From Herminiimonas sp. CN (GTDB taxonomy: Bacteria; Pseudomonadota; Gammaproteobacteria; Burkholderiales; Burkholderiaceae_D): DNA of 46,827 nt. The DNA lies in contig NZ_AVCC01000019.1 of the NCBI RefSeq assembly GCF_000622895.1, positions 1 to 46,827 of the forward strand, in the 5' to 3' direction. Each line of letters starts with the position of its first letter. Position 1 is the stretch's first letter. The position numbers were made by a program, and so were the translations under genes. Below are positions 9,379 through 16,925 of the stretch, piece after piece. Under the pieces are notes generated by a model. That model saw only the letters and a list, made by a program, of their open reading frames with translations. It was not told the origin of the DNA and ran no database searches.

Positions 9379-9605
9379 TTTAGAGCTTTAGAGTGATTGC
9401 TTGTGTGTAAGGTTGTTAAAAATCATCTCACGATCTTAAGTCAGAAAGGGATTTTGTATTCACAAATAGATGTCAATTTACAATAAAACGACACACTTGC
9501 CGGCTTCGTTTGTCGTACTTGGCCGCTATTTGCGATTTATCTACATTTTCCCGGGTGTTCAGAATGGACTTGGAGGCGGCATACAATGTAAAAAAAGACA
9601 CCGAA

Positions 9606-10649
9606 TTATCTCGTTATCATGGCCCGCAGCGGCTTCCATACCATTTCCGGCGTCAAATTTTGCATGCAATTATGATGCCCGAGCGGGCATTCACGCTGCC
9701 GGCACGGCGCGCAATCCAGCTGCAGGGACAGCGATTGGGCGAGGTCGGAAAAAGGCGGCGCATGATCAGGGTCGGTCGGTCCATATAGCGCCACAACCGG
9801 CCGATTTAACGCCGAAGCAATGTGCAGCAGGCCTGAATCATTGCTCACCATGGCATCTGCGTATGCAATCAATGCGATGGCTTCATTAAGGGTAGTGACG
9901 CCGGCCAGACTGATCACTTTCGGTGCGAGCGCCACGATTTGCTCACAGATCGGTTGATCCTTGGTGGAGCCGAGCAGTGCGATTTGGGTGTCGGGATGGC
10001 GTTGCTGGATGGTTTGGGCTAATTGCGCAAAATGTCCGATCGGCCAGCGTTTGGCAGAACCGAATTCGGCACCAGGTGCAAAAACCAGCAATGGAAGATT
10101 CTGCTGCAGGCCAGTCCGAGCTATCGCTTGCTGTATTTGCAGGTCGGTGACAGACAAGGTTGGACGCGGCAGCGCCGATGGGTCCGGCACGCTGTGCGCA
10201 GGCGACGCTGCCAGAGCGGCATAAAAGGACACCATCGGGCGCGGCGCTTTACGATCATCCCGATGTATAACATTCAACAGGCCATAGCGCATCTCGCCAC
10301 GGTATCCAATCCGCTGCGGAATGCGTGCCAGCCACGGGATCAGGGCAAATTTCAGCGTATTGGGCAATACATAGGCGCGCGCATAACCGCGCAATTTGAG
10401 CATACTTGCAAAAGCACGACGCTCCTGTAATTGCAGTGCACCATGCTTGAAAGGCGATTCAAGTACCGTATCGACTTCACGCATTGCGCGCCATACCGGT
10501 GCGACCCAGGTGGGCGCAAGCACATCAATCGGCTGGTGCGGATTCTGCTGCCGTAACAACTGCAGCAGCGGCTGCGCCATCACCGCATCACCGATCCAGT
10601 TCGGTGAAATGACCAGTGTGCGCGCTATGCTGTTTCCGAGAGTTGTCAT
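9606..10649 (-). CDS. waaF: ADP-heptose:LPS heptosyltransferase II
   Basis: 347 residues, the usual length for WaaF (GT9 family). It adds the second L-glycero-D-manno-heptose to the LPS inner core at the cytoplasmic face of the inner membrane. Visible: N-terminal VISPNWIGDAVMAQPL, the acceptor-side RIPQRIGYRGEMRYGLLN, the nucleotide-sugar segment LVFAPGAEFGSAKRWP, and the C-terminal VSNDSGLLHIASALNRPVVA and YGPTDPDHAPP. It directly abuts the upstream truncated gene (0 bp gap) and is part of the msbA-led transcript. Confidence 0.95.
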   Translation of the reverse strand: MTTLGNSIARTLVISPNWIGDAVMAQPLLQLLRQQNPHQPIDVLAPTWVAPVWRAMREVDTVLESPFKHGALQLQERRAFASMLKLRGYARAYVLPNTLKFALIPWLARIPQRIGYRGEMRYGLLNVIHRDDRKAPRPMVSFYAALAASPAHSVPDPSALPRPTLSVTDLQIQQAIARTGLQQNLPLLVFAPGAEFGSAKRWPIGHFAQLAQTIQQRHPDTQIALLGSTKDQPICEQIVALAPKVISLAGVTTLNEAIALIAYADAMVSNDSGLLHIASALNRPVVALYGPTDPDHAPPFSDLAQSLSLQLDCAPCRQRECPLGHHNCMQNLTPEMVWKPLRAMITR

Positions 10650-10874
10650 TTATTTGCGCGGCACGCGCCCCATCAGGAAGAACGCACCATTGGGGCGGAT
10701 CGAAATCACGTTGGCCATCCGGTTCGACAAGCCGGAAAATGCAGTGATCGCAGCGCTATCGAAGCCGGCTTTTTCCAGTATCTCCGGCATGATTTGCCGA
10801 ATGTCGTCAGGCGCCTGGTGCAGATCCGGCAGCGGGAAGCGGGAGGTGAAAGTTTGAAGCGCTTGGCGATTCAT
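10650..10874 (-). pseudogene. Carboxymuconolactone decarboxylase/peroxidase-like gene with internal deletion
   Basis: 74 residues with an open frame. The N-terminal part (about 9-34: SRFPLPDL, DDIRQIMPEILEKAGF) matches the start of the family of peroxidase-related CMD proteins normally about 185-195 residues long. The C-terminal part (about 35-74: AAITAFSGLSNRMANV, IRPNGAFFLMGR) matches the end of the same family. The middle, about 110-120 residues including the redox CxxC of the AhpD-like core, is missing, with the join near residue 34. So this looks like an in-frame deletion derivative, probably inactive as a peroxidase. It overlaps the msbA stop by 4 bp and abuts waaF, so it may survive only to keep translation coupled. 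The family match is from memory. Confidence 0.72.
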
Positions 10875-12610
10875 TCCGCAGGCTCCTTGGCAAATTGTAA
10901 ATGGTACAGATTGGCGTAAACGCCATTTCGTGCAAGCAGGTCGTGATGCGAGCCGACCTCCACGATATGGCCGTCAGCTAGGACCGCAATCCGACTGGCG
11001 CGTTCGATGGTGGATAGCCGATGCGCGATCACCAGCGTGGTGCGGCCCTGCATCAATTGATCCAGTGCCGCCTGCACCGCGCGTTCCGATTCCGAATCCA
11101 GAGCCGAGGTGGCCTCGTCCAGAATCAGGATCGGTGCGTCCTTGTAGATTGCTCGCGCAATCGCCAGCCGCTGGCGCTGACCACCGGACAGGCGCGAGCC
11201 GTTGTCTCCGATGTGGGTTTCCAGGCCTTGCGGCAAGCTCGCAATCACGTCATCCAGGTATGCTGCTTTGGCGGCGGTTTCGATGCGACTGCGATCCGGT
11301 GCTGCATCGCCATATGCAATATTTGCGGCAACCGAGTCGTCGAAAAGCACCACATGCTGGCTGACCATTGCAATCTGCGCACGCAGGCTGGTCAATGCAA
11401 TCTGTTCGATGGGTACATCATCCAGACGAATTTCGCCGCTGCTGGCGGAGTAAAATCCCGGCACCAGATTGACCAGTGTCGATTTTCCGCCGCCCGACAT
11501 GCCGACAAATGCAATGGTTTCGCCCGGCATCACGCGCAGATCGATGTGAGACAGCGCTGCTCGATTTTGATCGGGATAAGAAAAGCCCACATCGACAAAA
11601 TCAAGTCTGCCTTCAGCCCGTGCTTGCAGTATCTTGCCGGTACTGCGTTCTGATGGAGCATCAATCAATTCAAACACGGACTCGGCCGCCGACAGGCCAC
11701 GCTGCAGCGGGCCGTTGACTTCTGCCAAGTGCTTTAACGGAGTCAGCAGCATCAGCATTGCCGTTACAAATGAAACAAAGTCGCCTACTGTGGTCTGACC
11801 CTGGCCGGACTGAATCACTGCAATTACGATCACGATCGCTAATGCGCAGGAAGCCATGATCTGGGTAATCGGTACGGTCGCTGCAAATGTACTCGCCATC
11901 CGCATTGAGTATCTGCGCAGTTTTGTTGCACGCGCTTCAAAGCGATCGCCCTCATATTGATGACCGCCAAAAATCTTGATGACTTGCTGGGCGCGTGTGG
12001 TTTCCTCGATCACCTGCGTCAATTCGGCATTAATCTCCAGGTATTCCTGCGTCAATTTCCTCAAGCGTTTTCCCGTCAGGCGCACCACCAACGCAATCAG
12101 CGGCAACAACACCAGCGCAATTAGCGTCAAGCGCCAATTAATAAAGAGCAGATAACCAAGTAAGCCGAATACCGTCAAGGTGTCGCGGATCAGGGAGGTC
12201 AGCACGTTCCTGATCATGTCAATGATTTGCTGCACTTCGAACATCATGGCATTAATCACTCTGCCAACTGAATTATCCGCATAAAACCCTAACGGTACGT
12301 CCAGTATCCGATTGAACATCTGCTGCCGCAAATTGTTCAGGAGTCGCGTAGAAATCCAAGTCATCATGTAGCTGGTCGTGAAGGTCGATATTCCGCGCAA
12401 GACAAAAATACCAATGATAGCCGCCGGCACCATCCATAGCTGAAATGCGGGCTTGCCTGAAAAACCGTTATCGAGCAAGGATTTCATCATCGCAGCAAGC
12501 GTCGGCTCGGTTGCTGCGGTCAACATCATGCCGAGAAAAGCCAGTGTCAAACGCCCTTTATGGGGTAGTAATAGCAGAATAATCCGCTGTAAATGCGGAG
12601 ATACAGTCAT
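10871..12610 (-). CDS. msbA: Lipid A export ATP-binding/permease MsbA
   Basis: 579-residue half-size ABC exporter that flips core-lipid A across the inner membrane as a homodimer. The N-terminal six-helix transmembrane domain (about 10-300) is followed by an ATPase domain with Walker A GMSGGGKST (370-378), signature LSGGQRQRLAIARA, Walker B ILILDEATSALD and the H-loop VIAHRLSTI. The start is ATG 12610. It shares a 4-bp stop/start overlap with the truncated CMD-like gene and lies upstream of waaF, so flipping and core assembly are encoded together. Confidence 0.95.
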   Translation of the reverse strand: MTVSPHLQRIILLLLPHKGRLTLAFLGMMLTAATEPTLAAMMKSLLDNGFSGKPAFQLWMVPAAIIGIFVLRGISTFTTSYMMTWISTRLLNNLRQQMFNRILDVPLGFYADNSVGRVINAMMFEVQQIIDMIRNVLTSLIRDTLTVFGLLGYLLFINWRLTLIALVLLPLIALVVRLTGKRLRKLTQEYLEINAELTQVIEETTRAQQVIKIFGGHQYEGDRFEARATKLRRYSMRMASTFAATVPITQIMASCALAIVIVIAVIQSGQGQTTVGDFVSFVTAMLMLLTPLKHLAEVNGPLQRGLSAAESVFELIDAPSERSTGKILQARAEGRLDFVDVGFSYPDQNRAALSHIDLRVMPGETIAFVGMSGGGKSTLVNLVPGFYSASSGEIRLDDVPIEQIALTSLRAQIAMVSQHVVLFDDSVAANIAYGDAAPDRSRIETAAKAAYLDDVIASLPQGLETHIGDNGSRLSGGQRQRLAIARAIYKDAPILILDEATSALDSESERAVQAALDQLMQGRTTLVIAHRLSTIERASRIAVLADGHIVEVGSHHDLLARNGVYANLYHLQFAKEPAE

Positions 12611-12884
12611 TATTAAACTCGCTATATGATTACCTGATTCCTGCGCAAACTGAATACGTCAGATCATGAAACCAAGTACCTACTATTTGTAGGTAAAAAT
12701 TAGAGCCAAACCAAAGTTTTCGAAGGATATCATTTAAGCATCCTTACCTGGGGCGGAAACAAATGTTCATCAATCACATCAAACAGGATTGAACGCGGGG
12801 ATTGACCATGTAGAGTATTTGGCAATGATTCGCTGTATGGAGTATCGGTACTTTACCTTCTTGCCTGATCCTACAGACACCTCG

Positions 12885-13115
12885 CTAGAAGAACAAATCA
12901 ATGCACCTCCATAATTTTCCATCCAATCTATTGACGCTTACAATCTCGCCAAGAACAAGGGCTAATATAGACAGAATGATTATTCCTGTGATTAGCTGTT
13001 GCGAGTTGCTCCTATCAATGAACCCGGCAATAAAAATATATTTTCCATCGCACTCACCAAGAGGACTACCGATAGAAATCATCTCGCTATGCAGCTGATG
13101 GAGGGCTGCGGGCAC
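12885..13115 (-). CDS. Small unrecognised ORF, possible membrane peptide or gene remnant
   Basis: 76 codons (66 from the inner ATG). I do not recognise it. It contains one strongly hydrophobic run (LITGIIILSILALVLGEIV, about residues 41-59) flanked by polar ends, compatible with a single membrane span. No clear ribosome-binding site was found. It may be a real small membrane protein, the tail of a decayed gene, or chance. Confidence 0.2.
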   Translation of the reverse strand: MPAALHQLHSEMISIGSPLGECDGKYIFIAGFIDRSNSQQLITGIIILSILALVLGEIVSVNRLDGKLWRCIDLFF

Positions 13116-13431
13116 GAGTGTATTCCATAGGCTTCAACCCATCATTCAATTCCCGCGCTGTTGGTCACCAACGGTCGCCAACTTCAGCGTGAAGACCAGA
13201 TAGGCCAACACCACAAATCTTAGCCCCTACAGGGGAGAAAGAAGCTGCGAAAAGCAACAATTGGGGAGCAAGGCGCTGTGATGCGTTTTTCAAAATTGGA
13301 CATAAAACTTAAGTATCCAGTAATTCTGAAGCGACATGATTATATGTGACAATGCGAACCCGAAGCGACTCGATCTAATCAATGTCGCTATATACGTTAC
13401 GTCTCTGGCGACTTAAACACACCCGATACCC

Positions 13432-13437
13432 TATAAT
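13432..13437 (+). promoter_or_regulatory. -10 element TATAAT upstream of the RNA candidate and GT2 gene
   Basis: Perfect TATAAT about 8 bp before the first bases of the structured segment; the only consensus -10 noticed in this 1-kb gap. No good -35 hexamer is visible at 17 bp, so the promoter call is tentative. A start near 13443 would produce either a leader of about 170 nt for the glycosyltransferase gene or an independent small RNA. Confidence 0.4.
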
Positions 13438-13442
13438 CCCAG

Positions 13443-13585
13443 CAGAAAAATTGAGGCATCAACTCAATCAGGGCAAGTAGCGACCGGATTGGCGCGTGCG
13501 GCCAGTATCAGCGTCATCGCGACGGCTGACCGGTGCGGTTCCGGTACGATAAAAGTGTGTACTAGCTACTGTCTTTGCCCCTGCA
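13443..13585 (+). ncRNA. Candidate structured RNA or 5' leader, unidentified
   Basis: A compact nested fold can be drawn by hand. A first hairpin ATTGAG/CTCAAT (13450-13455 with 13463-13468) is followed by a closing helix CAGGGCAA (13469-13476) with TTGCCC-C-TG (13575-13583), then GTAGC (13477-13481) with GCTAC (13565-13569). Inside, ACCGG (13483-13487) pairs with CCGGT (13530-13534) around two hairpins: TGGC/GCCA (13490-13493 with 13501-13504) and TCAGCGTC/GACG-GCTGA (13508-13515 with 13521-13529). GTAC/GTAC (13544-13547 with 13559-13562) closes a last hairpin. I do not recognise it as 6S, tmRNA or a known riboswitch class. Direction is inferred from the upstream -10 and the downstream gene. 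Confidence 0.4.
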
Positions 13586-13621
13586 ATAATTCTGACTGAA
13601 GGCTTGATCTTGAAAAATGAC

Positions 13622-14482
13622 ATGTTGATATCGGTGATTGTCACCACTTATAATCGTCCCGATGCGCTGTCTGCAGTGATTCAAGCATTGCTAGATCAAA
13701 CCGATATGAATTTCGAAGTCGTTATCGCAGATGATGGTTCATCAGAGCCGACGCGGGAAATGATTCGTTCATTTCAGCGGTCTGCGATAAGAAAAGGTCT
13801 TAAAAGGATCATTCATGCTTGGCAACCAGACAATGGATTCAGGGCTTCCGCAGCGCGCAACCTAGGTGTCTTTGCATCGCACGGAGACTATCTTATTTTT
13901 CTTGATGGGGATTGTTTGCCGCGACCTGACTTTGTGGAGCGCCATCGATTAATTGCAGAAACAAACTTCATGGTTTCCGGTAGTCGCGTACTTTTATCCG
14001 AAAAATTTACGAATAAGTTGTTGACGGGAGCCCAACCGATTGCAGTCTATGCTCGCGGTTTTCTGTATTGGCTGGCACAGCGTCTGGCGGGAAACGCCAA
14101 CAAAATTGTGCCTCTAATCCATCTGCCTGACAGCCGGATGCGACACTACCGCACTGTCCGCTGGAGCCGTATTAAAAGCTGCAATCTTGCGATCTGGAGA
14201 AATAATTTCTCAGCAGTTAATGGCTTCGATGAAAGCTTCGTCGGATGGGGCCATGAAGATGCTGATCTGGTGTTGCGTCTTGCCCGTCATGGCGTCAGGC
14301 GCAAAGGCGGAGCATTTTCTACCGAAGTTTTCCACTTATGGCACAAGGAAAATACTCGTGCCAGCGAATCTAAGAATCGGCAGCGCGTTGAAGAACGGAT
14401 GAAAAGCGGCGTCACTAAAGCGACCATCGGCTTATCTGACCACCCTAAGGATGAAGAGCGGGTCGAGTCTGGCTTCGAATAA
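13622..14482 (+). CDS. Family 2 glycosyltransferase with galactosyltransferase-like C-terminus
   Basis: 286 residues from ATG 13622. The N-terminal GT-A domain begins MLISVIVTTYNRPDAL and has the DGD metal-binding triplet at 95-97 (IFLDGDCLPRPDF). The C-terminal part (SCNLAIWRNNFSAVNGFDES, then GWGHEDADLVLRLARHG and VFHLWH) resembles the galactosyltransferase C-terminal domain seen in LPS core and capsule transferases. Start uncertain: in-frame TTG 13610 has GAAGG at 7 bp, whereas ATG 13622 lacks a ribosome-binding site. The 3' end overlaps the convergent GT4 gene by 38 bp. AT-richer than flanking genes. Probably adds an LPS core or O-chain sugar; donor unknown. Confidence 0.88.
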   Translation: MLISVIVTTYNRPDALSAVIQALLDQTDMNFEVVIADDGSSEPTREMIRSFQRSAIRKGLKRIIHAWQPDNGFRASAARNLGVFASHGDYLIFLDGDCLPRPDFVERHRLIAETNFMVSGSRVLLSEKFTNKLLTGAQPIAVYARGFLYWLAQRLAGNANKIVPLIHLPDSRMRHYRTVRWSRIKSCNLAIWRNNFSAVNGFDESFVGWGHEDADLVLRLARHGVRRKGGAFSTEVFHLWHKENTRASESKNRQRVEERMKSGVTKATIGLSDHPKDEERVESGFE

Positions 14483-15551
14483 TATCAAGGACCTGTTCTG
14501 CGACATTGCCCCAGGTAAAAGACTTAGCATAAGCGAGATTGGCGGTACTTACCTCCGCCCAATATGACGGATCTTCAAACTTCGTGATTTCGTTCGCCCA
14601 TGAAGATTGATCAAGAAAATTGGCATAGCGCGGGTGATCATGAGCCCATGTTCTAATACTGGGTAAATCATGCGTGATGACGGGAACTCCTGCCGCCATT
14701 GCCTCCAGAATGGTCAGCCCAAAGCTTTCAAGATCAGTCGGATGAAGCAAGAGAAAAGAGTGCTGCAAAATGCCTGCCACGTCCTCTTGCCGCTTCTTGC
14801 CATGCAAAGTCATGTGACGCGATGTTCCATATTTCACTGACAGTACTTCAAGCAAAGGACCATCACCCACGATATCCAGGTGATAACCTCGTTCCGCAAG
14901 TCCACTTTCTGCAAAAAAATCTGCCAGCCAGTCGATATGTTTGCTTTTGTCCAAGCGTCCGATATAAACAAGCCTCTTTGTTTCCGGATAGACCGATACT
15001 CGGTCGGAAAAGAACGTGGAATCGACGCCTAATGGCAAGGATGGAATAGTGATGCCCCAGCGTTTTTTGGTTCTTGGCGCTGCCCGATAGCCAAAAAAGA
15101 AAACCTTAGTCGCAGGAACACGTTTGAAAAATCTCCTGAGCGATACCCCGGGCAAAAAATGTATGCAACGATCTTGAAGCGAAGGATGTCGTCTGGCGAG
15201 CAAATACGCATCTGCCTCATAAAACGTGGCGATGCAATCATATTGCGACAAATCCAGCTGGCTCTGCGCGAGTGACCTGAAGAAACTATAGCTTTCTATT
15301 TTAAAGCGGCTAGTCATCAGGATCTTGCTGAGTAGCTGGTTAAGCCGTAAATCGCGCCCGACAAAGGGAATAGTGAGTAGTTCAAACCCTTCCGCATGAA
15401 TCAAGTTCCTCTTTTCCTGGCCAATATCGCCGCTCAGTACGGTGAGCTGAACTTGGTCCTTTAAGCACTGGCTGAGTTGGCTTACGACAGTCTCTGTGCC
15501 GCCAATGTAACAAGCAACAGTTGGGCAAATAAACAGTACCTTTAACATCAT
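14445..15551 (-). CDS. Family 4 glycosyltransferase (GT-B fold)
   Basis: 368 residues. The N-terminus VLFICPTVACYIGGTETVVS is the acceptor-side Rossmann start of GT4 enzymes. The C-terminal donor domain has VYIGRLDKSKHIDWL, the VGDGPLLEVL turn and the retaining-enzyme E-x7-E region LHPTDLESFGLTILEAMAAG. Likely transfers a sugar to the LPS core or O-antigen at the cytoplasmic face. It begins 2 bp after the ligase stop on the same strand, so both are cotranscribed. Its 3' end overlaps the oppositely directed GT2 gene by 38 bp. Confidence 0.9.
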   Translation of the reverse strand: MMLKVLFICPTVACYIGGTETVVSQLSQCLKDQVQLTVLSGDIGQEKRNLIHAEGFELLTIPFVGRDLRLNQLLSKILMTSRFKIESYSFFRSLAQSQLDLSQYDCIATFYEADAYLLARRHPSLQDRCIHFLPGVSLRRFFKRVPATKVFFFGYRAAPRTKKRWGITIPSLPLGVDSTFFSDRVSVYPETKRLVYIGRLDKSKHIDWLADFFAESGLAERGYHLDIVGDGPLLEVLSVKYGTSRHMTLHGKKRQEDVAGILQHSFLLLHPTDLESFGLTILEAMAAGVPVITHDLPSIRTWAHDHPRYANFLDQSSWANEITKFEDPSYWAEVSTANLAYAKSFTWGNVAEQVLDIIRSQTRPALHP

Positions 15552-15553
15552 TG

Positions 15554-16723
15554 CTAGGGATTCTTTCCGTTATGTCTTGAGGTATACAAAAGGCCGCCCT
15601 GCAATCCGATGAAAAGCATGAACAGAGCATGGCTAGCCGTACCCATGACCATTGTGTTCGTGAAGCTACCCAAGACACCAATCACAGCAAAAACAAATAC
15701 GACTGCGCCTTCAAGAGACTGGCGATTCGCCCACCCTGTCCACACCAATGCGGCGTACAGCCAAATCAAGGCCGCTAGTCCTATGACGCCATAACTGGAT
15801 GCATAAAACAAGAAAGCGTTGTGCGGCTCGAGAAAGGCTGCAGCCTCCGCTGATCTGGGGTGATTCACCCAAGCGTGCCGGAATCCCGACGGTCCAGCGC
15901 CAATAATCGGATTTTCGAGAAAGACATTCCAGGCGGTACTCCACATGTCGAAACGATAACCAAGAGAGGTTTGCGTCTCGTTTTTCTGGAACAGTTGAAG
16001 GTCGTTGACGCCGGCTTGAATTCTGCTCCGCACCATGGGGGACATCACAAGGATCGAGCTTGCGATCAAGCACATCGCAATAATTTTGGCGCGATTTTTC
16101 TGTTTAAGAATATTGGTGAAAATCAATGGAAACAGGACAACCACGGCCAATATGCCGCTGCGTCCTTCGCCCAACATCAGCCCTAGGAAAAAAAGGCACA
16201 TTCCGATCAGATAGAGTCGTTTTCTGCTTCTATGACTATCATGTTTGTATAAGATGGAAAGCAGCACAATTGCCGTGGCGAGGAATTGAGAAAAAAGGAT
16301 AGAATTACCCAATGCAGAAGGCTTGCTGCCAGTTGTCAGCCAGCCTGCCATATGGATCATTGCGTAACAGAAAGCAATGAACACGCCACACAGAAATGCG
16401 CGTAGCCATGGAAGGATAGGCATTTGGCTTGCGGCTAAAAACGTGACGAACGCCAGAATCCAATAATAGCTAAGCCCCAGTTTAGCGAGACCCAGGTTCA
16501 GATCCTCATGAACAAACAAGGACAACCATGGCAAGACACACAAAATCAGAGCAGGCATTACCCATGGAAGTGTGCGCCATGACTGTTTTGCCCTTACGAA
16601 ATACCCGCTTGCGATAAAAAGTAAAAATGCTGCCAGCAGCGAGGCGAACATCAGTGGTTTTGAAACCGGTAAAAAAAAGAAAGCGGCGCAAAAAGCAGTT
16701 TCTGTTGCGGTTTTAAATTTCAA
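15554..16723 (-). CDS. O-antigen ligase/polymerase family protein (WaaL-like)
   Basis: 389 residues with about ten to twelve membrane spans and one large periplasmic loop. The segment LGEGRSGILAVVVLFPLIF and the following loop with GYRFDMWSTAWNVFLENPI, GAGPSGFRHAW and EPHNAFLFYASSYGVIG match the Wzy_C (O-antigen ligase/polymerase) family; the histidine in PHN is the conserved loop residue. WaaL joins polymerised O-antigen to lipid A-core in the periplasm. Ligase is preferred over polymerase because of the adjacent core transferases, but sequence alone does not separate the two. Clearly AT-richer than dnaE. Confidence 0.85.
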   Translation of the reverse strand: MKFKTATETAFCAAFFFLPVSKPLMFASLLAAFLLFIASGYFVRAKQSWRTLPWVMPALILCVLPWLSLFVHEDLNLGLAKLGLSYYWILAFVTFLAASQMPILPWLRAFLCGVFIAFCYAMIHMAGWLTTGSKPSALGNSILFSQFLATAIVLLSILYKHDSHRSRKRLYLIGMCLFFLGLMLGEGRSGILAVVVLFPLIFTNILKQKNRAKIIAMCLIASSILVMSPMVRSRIQAGVNDLQLFQKNETQTSLGYRFDMWSTAWNVFLENPIIGAGPSGFRHAWVNHPRSAEAAAFLEPHNAFLFYASSYGVIGLAALIWLYAALVWTGWANRQSLEGAVVFVFAVIGVLGSFTNTMVMGTASHALFMLFIGLQGGLLYTSRHNGKNP

Positions 16724-16925
16724 CTAGCTATCTCTCGGAGTTGAATCCAGGAAGCGCAATATGGAACGCGGTTTCTGGCTAAATAAATTTGTCAAAACAG
16801 GGTTAATCACTACCTGAAGGGGGGGCTCAATATCATCCCTTTCAAGACTTTTAGATGCGGATTTCATCAATGAACATGATGGCTTCCGTCAAATTGCCCA
16901 TTATTACACCGACTCAAGATTACGC

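Larger units (their letters stand above)
12611..13621. other. One-kilobase largely non-coding region between msbA and the glycosyltransferase
   Basis: No complete recognised gene in about 1 kb between divergently transcribed genes. It holds a low-confidence small frame (12885-13115, minus), a promoter-like -10 at 13432 and a strongly folding RNA candidate at 13443-13585, listed separately. The remainder shows no known repeat or insertion-sequence end. It sits at the edge of the AT-richer sugar-transferase genes, so it may be a remodelled junction. Confidence 0.6.

Noticed and set aside
13471..13484. GGGCAAGTAGCGAC as an ops/JUMPstart element for RfaH
   Set aside because: It departs from the GGCGGTAGC core at key positions and is fully accounted for by the helices of the RNA candidate.
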